Below, piece by piece: positions 55,908-64,000 of a stretch of 64,000 nt of DNA. Both the position numbers and the translations under genes were made by a program. The notes beneath the pieces were generated by a model, which was not told where the DNA came from, searched no databases, and saw only the letters and a list, made by a program, of their open reading frames with translations. Source of the stretch: Lapidilactobacillus bayanensis (GTDB lineage Bacteria > Bacillota > Bacilli > Lactobacillales > Lactobacillaceae); assembly GCF_003946695.1 (NCBI RefSeq), contig NZ_RHOX01000003.1, forward strand, positions 62,001 through 126,000, written 5' to 3'. Positions within the stretch are counted from its first letter, which is position 1. The number at the start of each line of letters is the position of its first letter.

Positions 55908-55927
55908 TTGTATGAATTCAATGAATG

Positions 55928-56405
55928 GTTTTCTTCGTGCCTACGGGAAATGTGCTGGTGGAACGCTGTGGGCTCGACTTTAAGCCAATCTACGATTACT
56001 TTAAAGCTCGGCCTTGTCGTAAATGGTAAACCATTAACACAATTTCACAGCTGATCGCGATTTCCCTCCGGCATTGACAAACAAGCCATGGTGTAATTTG
56101 ACTTCAAGTTTGTACTTCTCAAAAGTTTAGTAGGGATACTTCAACCACTCGTTAATTCAGCGCTTGCGCAAAGGTTGCCATCTTGCTTGTTTAGTGAGGG
56201 AAAATAAATACCGCTCAGTGGTGATATTACTGTTAGTGGTTGACCACTTACAGTAAGACCTGTCTTAAAGACAATTTTGCAAAGATTGGCTTCAAGCAGT
56301 GTCCACCACGTTCCAGCGAAAGTATTTATTTTCCCTCACGACACGCGCGACATTTTATATGCAACCTTTACGCAAACGCGAAGAGGCACAACATAACAGT
56401 TTTAG
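55928..56405. repeat. Structured TIR element, copy F (left terminus lost)
   Basis: Begins inside the element at TTCTTCGTGCCTACGGG and ends with ACATAACAGTTTTAG. The left domain has CTTTAAG hairpin arms and a GCTGTG/CACAGC second stem. The right domain has GTGAGGGAAAATAAATAC paired with its complement and TTACTGTTAGTGGT/ACCACTTACAGTAA. It lies between the convergent hydrolase and glutathione peroxidase genes. Confidence 0.83.
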
Positions 56406-56471
56406 TTTCTACCGTTTTAATAGGCAACGCGTAACCCTTGCATAATCGCGAAGGACAACAAGCTCAATACT

Positions 56472-56942
56472 TTACAGTACTTTTTCAATATCCGGTTTCA
56501 TTTTATCGGGTACTGTTTTTGGTGCGTAGCGTTCGACAACGTTGCCATCACGATCAACGAGGAATTTAGTAAAGTTCCACTTGATTGCCTTACCTACTGC
56601 ACCGGGGCGTTCGTTAACGAGGAACTTAAATAGTGGCAATGCATCAGCACCATTGACATCGTGAATTTCGTGCATTGGGAATTCTACTCCATAAGTCGTC
56701 CGGCATGCTTCTGCCGCGTCTTTACTATTGCCTAGTTCTTGTTTGAATTGGTTCGATGGAAAGCCAAGCACAATCAAACCTTGTTCACGATATTCTTGAT
56801 AGATTTTTTCCAGAGCTTCAAATTGTGGTGCAAAGCCGCATTTAGTGGCGGTATTAACAATCACCATTGGTTGGCCGCGATATTTATCAAGCTTGTATTT
56901 GGTGCCATCTGCTAAAGTTACTTCGTAATCGTAAATTGACAT
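56472..56942 (-). CDS. Glutathione peroxidase family (thiol peroxidase)
   Basis: A 156-residue single-domain peroxidase with the family triad: Cys in NTATKCGFAPQ near residue 35, Gln in GFPSNQF and Trp-Asn in KWNFTKF. Cysteine, not selenocysteine, is encoded. The bacterial forms usually use thioredoxin and reduce organic or hydrogen peroxide. Length and motifs are complete. GGAGG precedes the ATG. It probably belongs with the nearby NADH oxidase in oxygen defence, though the two are not in one operon. Confidence 0.93.
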   Translation of the reverse strand: MSIYDYEVTLADGTKYKLDKYRGQPMVIVNTATKCGFAPQFEALEKIYQEYREQGLIVLGFPSNQFKQELGNSKDAAEACRTTYGVEFPMHEIHDVNGADALPLFKFLVNERPGAVGKAIKWNFTKFLVDRDGNVVERYAPKTVPDKMKPDIEKVL

Positions 56943-57298
56943 ATAAAAACCTCCTGATTGTTTAGTTACCGATAATGGAATAAAGCACTTACTTAAAGTT
57001 CATTATAGGCTGTTTTTTGCTGCATTGGTATTTCTTTGCCTTTCAGCACTGTGGTGCGCTGACAATAATGATCATGATATTGGTTTAGTTGTTGTGATGC
57101 TCAGTAAAATGATACAGACATCCGCTTTCTTTAGCTCAAATTGTCGTACGATCAAGTTACCTTGATTTTGGACCAGTTTCCTTAAAAAAATAATCAGCTT
57201 GAGGTGTAACGATTATCTTGGTTAAATCGACATTTACCTGTTTTTATAATAAGATGAAGTAAGAGTGAATGCGGATACAGACGCGAGGGGATCGTAAG
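56943..57298. other. Intergenic region with ABC-exporter promoter
   Basis: 356 bp between the divergent glutathione peroxidase and ABC genes. A good -10 TATAAT lies at 57245-57250 with a poor -35 (TTAAAT, 57222-57227). A small hairpin (CAGCACTG/TGGTGCGCTG) lies near 57046. No credible gene was found. Confidence 0.45.
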
Positions 57299-58003
57299 AT
57301 GACGAATTATATTGAAGTCAAAGATGCAACGAAAACTTATCAGATGGGGGAAACAACAATTGTCGCCAATGACGCCTTGAATTTCAGTGTTAAACAAGGT
57401 GAGTTGGCGGTTATTTTGGGCCCGAGTGGTGCTGGTAAGTCCACAATTTTAAATATTCTTGGGGGAATGGATAGTCCAACTTCTGGGCAAATTTTAATCG
57501 ATGGCGTAGATATCGCCGCGTTTTCAGAGCGACAACTGACGGCTTATCGCCGTACTGACGTCGGTTTTGTTTTTCAATTCTATAATTTGGTGCCGAACTT
57601 GACGGCTACAGAGAATGTGGAATTGGCTTCGGCGGTAGCCCCCGATGCGTTGGATCCAACGGAAGTTTTGCAAGAAGTGGGGTTGCAGGCGCGAATGGAC
57701 AATTTTCCGGCGCAATTATCTGGTGGTGAGCAACAACGAGTGGCAATCGCCCGCGCTTTGGCGAAAAACCCCAAGCTAGTTTTAGCTGATGAACCAACCG
57801 GTGCCTTGGATTATGTCACGGGCAAACAAGTCTTGAAATTACTGCAGGATGTCAGTCGTAAGAAGGGGCAAACTGTTTTGATCATCACCCACAACGCCGC
57901 TATAGCGCCAATGGCCGATCGCGTGATTCAAATCAACGATGCGAAAGTTCGTCGTGTCATCGAAAATCCCCACCCACAGTCGATTGATGAAATCGAGTGG
58001 TGA
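57299..58003 (+). CDS. ABC transporter ATPase (LolD/MacB-type)
   Basis: A 234-residue ATP-binding subunit: Walker [10 protein letters not shown] at residues 41-49, Q-loop [14 protein letters not shown], signature [15 protein letters not shown], Walker [13 protein letters not shown]. It belongs to the FtsE/LolD/MacB group that works with FtsX-like permeases in antimicrobial-peptide export, sensing or lipid handling. A longer frame begins at 57269, but ATG 57299 follows GAGGGG with good spacing. It is five bases from the permease frame, whose product is interrupted by a stop codon, so function may be impaired. Confidence 0.9.
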   Translation: MTNYIEVKDATKTYQMGETTIVANDALNFSVKQGELAVILGPSGAGKSTILNILGGMDSPTSGQILIDGVDIAAFSERQLTAYRRTDVGFVFQFYNLVPNLTATENVELASAVAPDALDPTEVLQEVGLQARMDNFPAQLSGGEQQRVAIARALAKNPKLVLADEPTGALDYVTGKQVLKLLQDVSRKKGQTVLIITHNAAIAPMADRVIQINDAKVRRVIENPHPQSIDEIEW

Positions 58004-58007
58004 GCGC

Positions 58008-60611
58008 ATGAAAAATCGACTACAATTTCGATTACTAGGACGGAAAATCTACGGTAGTTTAGGTCGCTTTATTGCCATTATCTTGATTATTATGCTGGGT
58101 GTGCTGTTATTCGTCGGGATCAAGTCAAGTGGCCCAGATCTATATCATGATTCGACGACTTTTTTGCAAAAGAAACGGGCAAGCGACGTTCAAATTATTT
58201 CCAGTACAGGTTTGACGAACCGGGATTTAAAGTTAGCGCGTCAAATTAAAGGTGCGCAGGTGGAGGGCAGCAAGTTTGTTTACGGAACATCGTCGCAAAA
58301 CAGTGACACCATTCAATTGTTTAGTTATCGTCAGGCTGATCGGCTCAATCAATTAGAGTTAACCAAAGGTCATTTACCACGTCAAAATTCGGAAGTGGTA
58401 CTGGATGATTTGGCACGCAAACAAGGTTATGCATTGGGTGATCAGATTAAAATCACCAATTCGCAATTGCAACGTCAGCAATTTTGGATCGTTGGGTTTG
58501 TAATCTCGCCTCAGTTTGTTAATAAAGCGACGCGCGGCACGACTAATATTGGCGATGGTAGCGTAAATTATTTTGCTTACACGAACCAGGCAAATTTTAA
58601 GGTGTCAGCATATTCGGCCATTAATGTCCACTTCCCTAAGTTGGAAGGTTTGAATTCATATGGGGATGATTATCAAGCACAAGTTGCGCGCAAAGTAACC
58701 CAACTTAAAGCTGCTTTTGCTGGCCGTGCTCAGAAGCGTGATCAAGAAATTCAGACGGCGGCGTTAAAACCGATTAATCAGCAGCAAGCAAAAATTAACG
58801 CGGCCAAGAAACAACTAACGGCTGCTAAGCAACAAGTTAGTGCCGCTAGTCAGGGGCAACTGACGACGACACCAGAAATTATTGCTCAGGAAAAATCGTT
58901 GCAAGATGCGCAAGCTAAGATCGATGCTGCTAAAAAGAAAATGACGCAGTTAGCAACAACGACTTTCTACTATAATGAACGCGCAGACTTACCGGGTTTT
59001 ACCGATTATGGCAATTTAGCGGATCGGATTGCCGCCATTGCCAATGTTTTTCCGTTGATTTTCTTCTTAATCGCCGTGTTAATCACTTTTACGACGATTA
59101 CGCGTATGGTTGAGGAAGAACAAACTCAGATTGGCACGCTAAAGGCGCTAGGTTACACGCGCTGGGAAATTGCGCAGAATTATGTTTTTTATGCCTTGTT
59201 AGCGGCCGTTTTAGGTATTATTATTGGCGTAATTGTTGGAACGAAAACTTTGCCGCAAATCGTTATTTCAATGATGCAAACGCAGTACAGTTATCCGCCG
59301 AGTCCGATTGGTTACGATTGGCCAACTATCATCATTGCCATTGGACTGGCGCTGTTCGCGACGTTAGGGGCGGTTGTTTATGTTTTAATCGTGCAACTTC
59401 ACGAGAAACCCGCCGCGCTAATGCAACCCAAGGCACCCAAAGCCGGTAAACGGATCTTATTAGAACGATTCACAACTTTGTGGCAGCACCTCAGCTTTAA
59501 TCAAAAAGTTAGCTATCGGAATTTATTTCGCTTTAAGTCGCGAATGTGGATGGGAATCCTGGGTATTGCTGGTGGAACTGGTTTGATTTTAACTGGCTTT
59601 GGCATTCGCGATTCGATTGATTATTCGGGACAAACGCAATTTAAGTAGATTATTCAATATCAAGCCACCGTTAGCCTGAATGCCGACAAAAATAAAGTAA
59701 CTCACGCTGCCAAAATTTTAACGGCTAGTCAACAGTATCGCGGTCACCTGCCGGTTGATCTACAAATGGTTAAATTGAAAAAGGGCAGTCAGACGGTTGA
59801 TGAAGTTTCGCAATACGTTACGAATCAACCCGTCAAATTTCGACGTTATGTCAAACTAAGTCAGGCAATTCCGAAAAATGGGGCAATCTTGAGTGAGAAA
59901 GCCGCCAAGTTGTTAAAGGTAAAACGCGGTGATCGAATTGTTGTGCAGAATGCTGATAATGTTCAGTATTCTCTTAAAGTTAGTGGCATCACTGAAAACT
60001 ACGCCGGGCACTTTATTTATTTGCAAAAAGATTATTTTAATCAGCTTCGGCATAGTCACTACGCCACGACAACTTGGCTAGTGAAGTTACAACAACAAAC
60101 GAAAAAGCAAGAAAAGCATTTGGCCAGTCGCTTACTGAATACGAAAGAGGTTGTTAATGTTTCGTATTTGTCGACCCAAATTGCGGCGGTGGCCAAACAG
60201 ACGGCTAGCTTGCAACCAATCGTGCTGATTTTCATTGTATTATCTGGCTTATTATCATTTGTCGTCTTGTACAACTTAACTAACATTAATGTTTCGGAAC
60301 GGATCCGCGAGTTGTCGACAATTAAAGTGTTGGGTTTCTTTGATAATGAGGTGACATTGTATATTGTGCGCGAGAATATTGTCTTGACGCTGATGGGAAT
60401 TATTGCAGGATTAGGCTTTGGTAATTTGCTGACGTTGTTTATTTTGCATCAAGCTGAAACATCGGTGATGATTTTCCCGCTAGTTATTAGTGCGACGGGT
60501 TATCTGACTGCTATTTTGATGACCATCCTCTTCACCGTGATTGTCATGACCGTGACTCACTTCCGCCTGAAGCGCGTGGATATGATTGAAGCACTGAAGG
60601 CGAATGAATAG
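58008..60611 (+). pseudogene. FtsX-like permease interrupted by an in-frame amber codon
   Basis: One frame of 868 codons encodes a large MacB/FtsX-like permease (SalY/YtrF type): an N-terminal helix (GRFIAIILIIMLGVLLFVGI), a long extracellular region with a Gln/Ala/Lys-rich coiled coil (around 58770-58960), three central helices, and a C-terminal FtsX domain near 60200-60600. At 59646-59648 the codon is TAG where a sense codon (CAG is one change away) would keep the protein intact; the reading frame and similarity continue unchanged after it. Either the gene was inactivated recently, or it is made as two pieces (reinitiation possible at ATG 59766), or the base is an error. Confidence 0.82.
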
Positions 60612-60722
60612 TTAGATGTTGAGTTGAAAAATAATTGAGTTGATTAAAGCTTGGAAGTTAATTCCTAGCTTTTTTCGTATTGTTAAATAAAAATTGAGTC
60701 GCCTTGATTCTGCATAGTCAAC

Positions 60723-61214
60723 TCTAAAACTGTTATTTTGCGCTTCTTCGTGCCTACGGAAAATGCGTTGGTGGAACGCTGTGGGCTCGACTTTAAGCCA
60801 AATAAATTTGTCTTAAAGCTCGGCCTTCTCGTAAGCGATAAATCGCCAACGAGAATTTCACAGCTGACCGCGATTTTTCTCCGGCACTGAGTAATGTGCG
60901 TTAGTACGACTAAACTTCTAATTTATACTTCTTAAAATTGAAATTGGTCTAACCACATGTCAATTCAGCGCTTGCGCAAAGGTTGCCATCTTGTTTGTTC
61001 AGTGAGGGAAAATAAATACCGCTCAGTGGTGAGATTGTTGTTGCAGCTTTAGCTGTTACAAACAAGACCTGTCTTGGAGACAATTTTGTAAAAATTGGCT
61101 TCAAGCAGTGTCCACCACGTTCCAGCGAAAGTATTTATTTTCCCTCACGGTACCTCGCACGTTCTGTATGCAACCTTTGTGCAAGCACGAAGAAGCGCAA
61201 TATAACAGTTTTAG
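60723..61214. repeat. Structured TIR element, copy G (full form, 492 bp; best preserved)
   Basis: Ends CTAAAACTGTTATTTTG and ATATAACAGTTTTAG. The left domain has a GTGCC..GGAAAAT outer arm with ATTTTTCTCCGGCAC, second stem GCTGTG/CACAGC, hairpin CTTTAAG/CTTAAAG and hairpin TTCTCGTAAGCGAT/ATCGCCAACGAGAA. The right domain has outer GCTTGCGCAAAGGTTGC/GCAACCTTTGTGCAAGC, an 18 bp stem (61002-61019 with 61131-61148), GTGGTG/CACCAC, and two hairpins. It lies between the ABC permease and the LCP gene. No gene lies within. Confidence 0.87.
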
Positions 61215-61380
61215 GATTTAGCACGAAAGATAGCACCATCAGTTGTTGATTTGAATCCGCTCGACTTCGATATTTCTTAAAAAATACTATCAATTATTTA
61301 ACCAATATTTTAATTTATTCACATTCATGATAGACTGAAGTTTAACATTGACAATGTACGATGATAGGGGAGTTATGGAT

Positions 61381-62490
61381 ATGAACGATAATGAACAACT
61401 ACATAGAACTGGGCAGCAGCATCACCATCACCGCGGGCATGCGGTGCGTAAGGTGATTATTGGGATCATTATTGCACTGATCGTCGCTGTTTTAGGCTAT
61501 GCGGCATATTTTTATTTCAGTGCGAAGAATGCACTTGATTCTAGTTACAAGTCTGCTGGAGAAACCCAGTCTGCTAAGACAGTCGTTGATGCTAAAAAGC
61601 CATTAAGCATTTTACTATTAGGTGCCGATACTGGTGCTTTTGGTCGTAATTACCAAGGCCGAACCGATACAATGATCGTTGCCACGATTAATCCGTCAAC
61701 TAAACAAACAACCTTAACTAGTATTCCGCGTGATACGATGGCCCAATTAGTTGGCGCCGAGAAGTTCGATTACGAACGAATTAATGCCGCTTATGAAGTT
61801 GGCGGCTCAAAAGTTGCGCTGAAGTCTGTTTCGGCGTTGCTTAATATTCCATTGCAATATTACGTCACCATCAACATGGGTGGTATGGAAAAGATTGTCA
61901 GCGCTGTTGGTGGTGTTGATATCACACCAACATTAACTTTCACTTACGAAGGTAATACCTTTACTAAAGGTGAAAAAATGCATTTAGATGGCAAACAAGC
62001 TTTAGCATACTCGCGGATGCGTTACGATGATCCTAATGGCGATTACGGTCGTCAAACGCGACAACGTGAAGTGATTACTTCTATTATTAAAGCGGCTGTT
62101 TCAACGCGGACTTTGACGAACTTCCAAGACGTTTTAACACAAGTTTCTAAGAATATGACCACTAACTTAGCTTTTGCAGATATGGTTAGCATCTTCAGCA
62201 AATATCGTGGTTATGCCGAAACTATTAAGAGCGATCATCTCCAAGGTGTCAACGCCATGTGGGGCAAGGCTATGATTCAAATTCCCGCAACGACTGAATT
62301 ACAACGTGTTTCTGATAACTTGCGCACGGAAATGGGCTTAGAGAAAGCCACGCTAGATAATCAAGCAACGCGCCAAAATAAATTGAATATTGCCAACGGC
62401 TTTAGCTTCACAAGTGGCAGCAGTACACAACAATTCACGGTTTACTCACCAAATAGTGACACTGAACAATGGACTAAAAGCAGTAACTAG
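61381..62490 (+). CDS. LCP-family (LytR-CpsA-Psr) cell-wall polymer ligase
   Basis: About 369 residues. A short cytoplasmic N-terminus contains a His-rich patch (QQHHHHRGH), then one transmembrane helix (IIGIIIALIVAVLGYAAYF), then an extracellular LCP domain with ILLLGADTGAFGRNYQGRTDTMIV, LTSIPRDT and YSRMRYDDPNGDYGRQTRQREV carrying the conserved Asp and Arg residues. LCP enzymes attach teichoic acids or capsular polysaccharide to peptidoglycan. Start: ATG 61381 has the best distance from AGGGGAG. It precedes cpsC/cpsD-like genes. Confidence 0.92.
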   Translation: MNDNEQLHRTGQQHHHHRGHAVRKVIIGIIIALIVAVLGYAAYFYFSAKNALDSSYKSAGETQSAKTVVDAKKPLSILLLGADTGAFGRNYQGRTDTMIVATINPSTKQTTLTSIPRDTMAQLVGAEKFDYERINAAYEVGGSKVALKSVSALLNIPLQYYVTINMGGMEKIVSAVGGVDITPTLTFTYEGNTFTKGEKMHLDGKQALAYSRMRYDDPNGDYGRQTRQREVITSIIKAAVSTRTLTNFQDVLTQVSKNMTTNLAFADMVSIFSKYRGYAETIKSDHLQGVNAMWGKAMIQIPATTELQRVSDNLRTEMGLEKATLDNQATRQNKLNIANGFSFTSGSSTQQFTVYSPNSDTEQWTKSSN

Positions 62491-62769
62491 ACCTTTTATT
62501 GAGTAGTGAGCTAGAAGTCCAATTGTGCTTGCTGATGAATCAAGCCATGATGATTGCCCAGATTTTTTGAACGGAAAGTACAGTGTCGTTAGGGTATTAG
62601 TGCACCATAGATTTTTATCCTACGACAAAATAGCATAAGCAGAGTTGGGGATTTTTTTGCTTCGGCTTTGTGCTTAGATATATTTGGGTAATGTGAAAAT
62701 GTTACACAAATGTAAAGATGAATAGTGTAAAATAACATAAGTTGTGATTAAAAACATTAGGAGTATGAA

Positions 62770-63723
62770 ATGGAACAAACAATCAGTTTGGAAAGTCTCT
62801 TCAGAATTTTACGAAAGAATCTTCGACTAATTATTATCTCAACGATTGCTGGTACCTTGTTAGCTGCAATCGTGACTTTCTTCATGATGACGCCTAAATA
62901 TTCGGCAAGTGTCGACATTCTGGTTAATCGCAAGCAGGATACGACTGTCACGAATCAGCTTAGTGATCAACAAGCTGACGTGCAAATGATTAATACTTAC
63001 AAGGATATTATTACTAAGGCTGTGACTTTGGATCCAGTTCGTAAAGAAGTTAGGGAAGAATTGGGTTACAATGTTTCCACTGATCAATTGCGTGATATGA
63101 TCTCCGTTACGAACCAACAGAACTCACAAGTTTTCTCGGTCAGTGTTAAAGATACCGACGCTGCTCGTTCTGCTACGATTGCCAATGTTATTGCCAAGGT
63201 TTTTAAAGATAAAGTTGCTGAAATTTTGCAAGTTAACAATGTTAGCATTATTGCCAAGGCAACGAAGCCTAAGGAAGCTGTTTCACCACGTAAGAAGCTA
63301 AACTTGGCGATTGGTCTTGTAGTCGGCCTCTTCATAGGTGTCGGGCTAGCCTTGTTGTCAGAATTGACCGATCATAATGTTAAAGACATGGATTACTTAA
63401 CTGATGAATTAGGCTTGACCAAGTTAGGAATAGTCGGTCATTATCATACTGGCACAACTAAGAAACAAAAGAACAAGTCACGTGCTCGTCGCTCGGATAC
63501 CCGCACGCGTAAGCAAACGTACCAATCAACCAATACCTTAACCAATAGTCAATCTAAAGTGGTGACCAGTTCTGCAGCTTTAGACACAAGGTCGGTTGAA
63601 CCAACAAGATCAACTGTTAAAGCGGTTAGTAGTCAAGTTACCACACCAGAACTGAGCTCACGGGCAAGTCGTCTTCATACTAATGATGAGTTACCACGAC
63701 GCCAAGCGCAGAAACGAATTTAG
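62770..63723 (+). CDS. Polysaccharide chain-length regulator / tyrosine kinase adaptor (CpsC/Wzz type)
   Basis: 317 residues. Wzz domain with a first transmembrane helix (residues ~18-38, LIIISTIAGTLLAAIVTFFMM), the PKYSASVDILVN family segment, and a second helix (LAIGLVVGLFIGVGLALL, near residues 178-196). After it comes an unusually long cytoplasmic tail of about 100 residues, rich in Lys, Arg, Ser and Thr. The protein activates the CpsD/Wzc tyrosine kinase encoded next and controls exopolysaccharide length. AGGAG lies before ATG 62770. Confidence 0.92.
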   Translation: MEQTISLESLFRILRKNLRLIIISTIAGTLLAAIVTFFMMTPKYSASVDILVNRKQDTTVTNQLSDQQADVQMINTYKDIITKAVTLDPVRKEVREELGYNVSTDQLRDMISVTNQQNSQVFSVSVKDTDAARSATIANVIAKVFKDKVAEILQVNNVSIIAKATKPKEAVSPRKKLNLAIGLVVGLFIGVGLALLSELTDHNVKDMDYLTDELGLTKLGIVGHYHTGTTKKQKNKSRARRSDTRTRKQTYQSTNTLTNSQSKVVTSSAALDTRSVEPTRSTVKAVSSQVTTPELSSRASRLHTNDELPRRQAQKRI

Positions 63724-63735
63724 AGGAGGAAGACA

Positions 63736-64000
63736 ATGTTTAATAAGAAACTTGTAGCTGAGCCGGTTAAGGCAGCTAAGTTGTTTGCAGTTAGCGAGCC
63801 TTCCTCAGTTATTACAGAACAAATCAAAACAATCCGAACTAATATCAGCTTTGCTCAAGAGGCTCAAGATTTACGAACGATTATGGTAACATCGGCAACA
63901 GCTTCGGAAGGTAAATCAACGATCACAGCTAACTTGGCAGTTGAATTTGCCCAAACTGGGAAGCGTGTTGTTCTAATTGATGCCGATCTACGTCGCTCAA
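63736..64000 (+). CDS. BY-kinase CpsD/EpsC-type tyrosine kinase (partial)
   Basis: Starts at ATG 63736 after GAGGAGGA and is open to the window end (about 88 codons). It shows EQIKTIRTNISFA, the Walker A-type SATASEGKSTITANLA and the Walker A' VVLIDADLRRS of bacterial tyrosine kinases. It forms the kinase half of the pair with the preceding CpsC-like adaptor, controlling exopolysaccharide synthesis. The C-terminal tyrosine cluster is outside the window. Confidence 0.92.
   Translation, partial: MFNKKLVAEPVKAAKLFAVSEPSSVITEQIKTIRTNISFAQEAQDLRTIMVTSATASEGKSTITANLAVEFAQTGKRVVLIDADLRRS

Overview
The window looks like a chromosomal segment of a low-GC, Gram-positive lactic acid bacterium, most likely a member of Lactobacillaceae. 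The signs are the phosphoketolase gene, the Leloir galactose genes, an L-ribulokinase/arabinose set of lactobacillar type, many TTG/GTG starts behind strong AGGAGG ribosome sites, and an LCP plus CpsC/CpsD polysaccharide locus at the right end. I cannot name the species from the sequence alone. No rRNA, tRNA, CRISPR array, phage gene or transposase gene was seen.

Layout. 1-6.6 kb is a mannoside/N-glycan-type locus: partial GH92 and its GntR-LacI regulator on the minus strand, divergent from GH125, a ROK sugar kinase and a GH31. 6.9-9.1 kb holds a GH88 unsaturated uronyl hydrolase and a KDG-type kinase. 9.9-12.9 kb holds an AraC regulator divergent from a GH42 beta-galactosidase. 13-25.4 kb is an arabinose/arabino-oligosaccharide island: araR, an AraNPQ-like importer without its own ATPase, two small membrane proteins, araD-araA-araB, a GH127 beta-L-arabinofuranosidase and an AraC regulator. 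25.4-30.8 kb holds an aldo/keto reductase with a MerR regulator, an aquaporin-family channel with altered NPA motifs, a GyrI-like protein, a doubly broken glpK and a lipoprotein. 31.4-35.4 kb holds two regulators followed by an alpha-xylosidase-like GH31. 36.2-41.3 kb holds a small unknown gene, xfp, rpe and a ribokinase. 42-47 kb is galR facing galE-galK-galT. 47.6-57 kb is mixed housekeeping (NADH oxidase, MgtC, hydrolases, tyrosine phosphatase, glycosyltransferase, glutathione peroxidase). 57.3-60.6 kb is an ABC/FtsX exporter whose permease carries an in-frame amber codon. 61.4 kb to the end starts an exopolysaccharide locus (LCP, CpsC-like, CpsD-like).

The metabolic genes fit together: plant and glycan-derived arabinosides, galactosides, xylosides, mannosides and uronides are cleaved inside the cell, and pentose phosphates feed Xfp through AraA/B/D, Rpe and ribokinase.

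The most unusual content is non-coding. (1) A family of 400-500 bp elements lies between genes from 30.8 to 61.2 kb, with ends CTAAAACTGTTAT/ATAACAGTTTTAG. Each is built of two inverted, cloverleaf-like domains whose stems differ between copies but remain complementary. Nested and truncated copies suggest past mobility. (2) A second family of long hairpins forms a tandem array of six ~120 bp units at 9.18-9.87 kb and recurs at 30.0, 49.0 and 53.6 kb; some units have wholly different stem sequences that still pair. (3) At 51.3-51.5 kb, four consecutive hairpins with unrelated stems all present the same seven-base loop CGGGCAA, just upstream of a 23-codon reading frame with an excellent ribosome site. 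I do not recognise any of the three; they are the best candidates for something undescribed.
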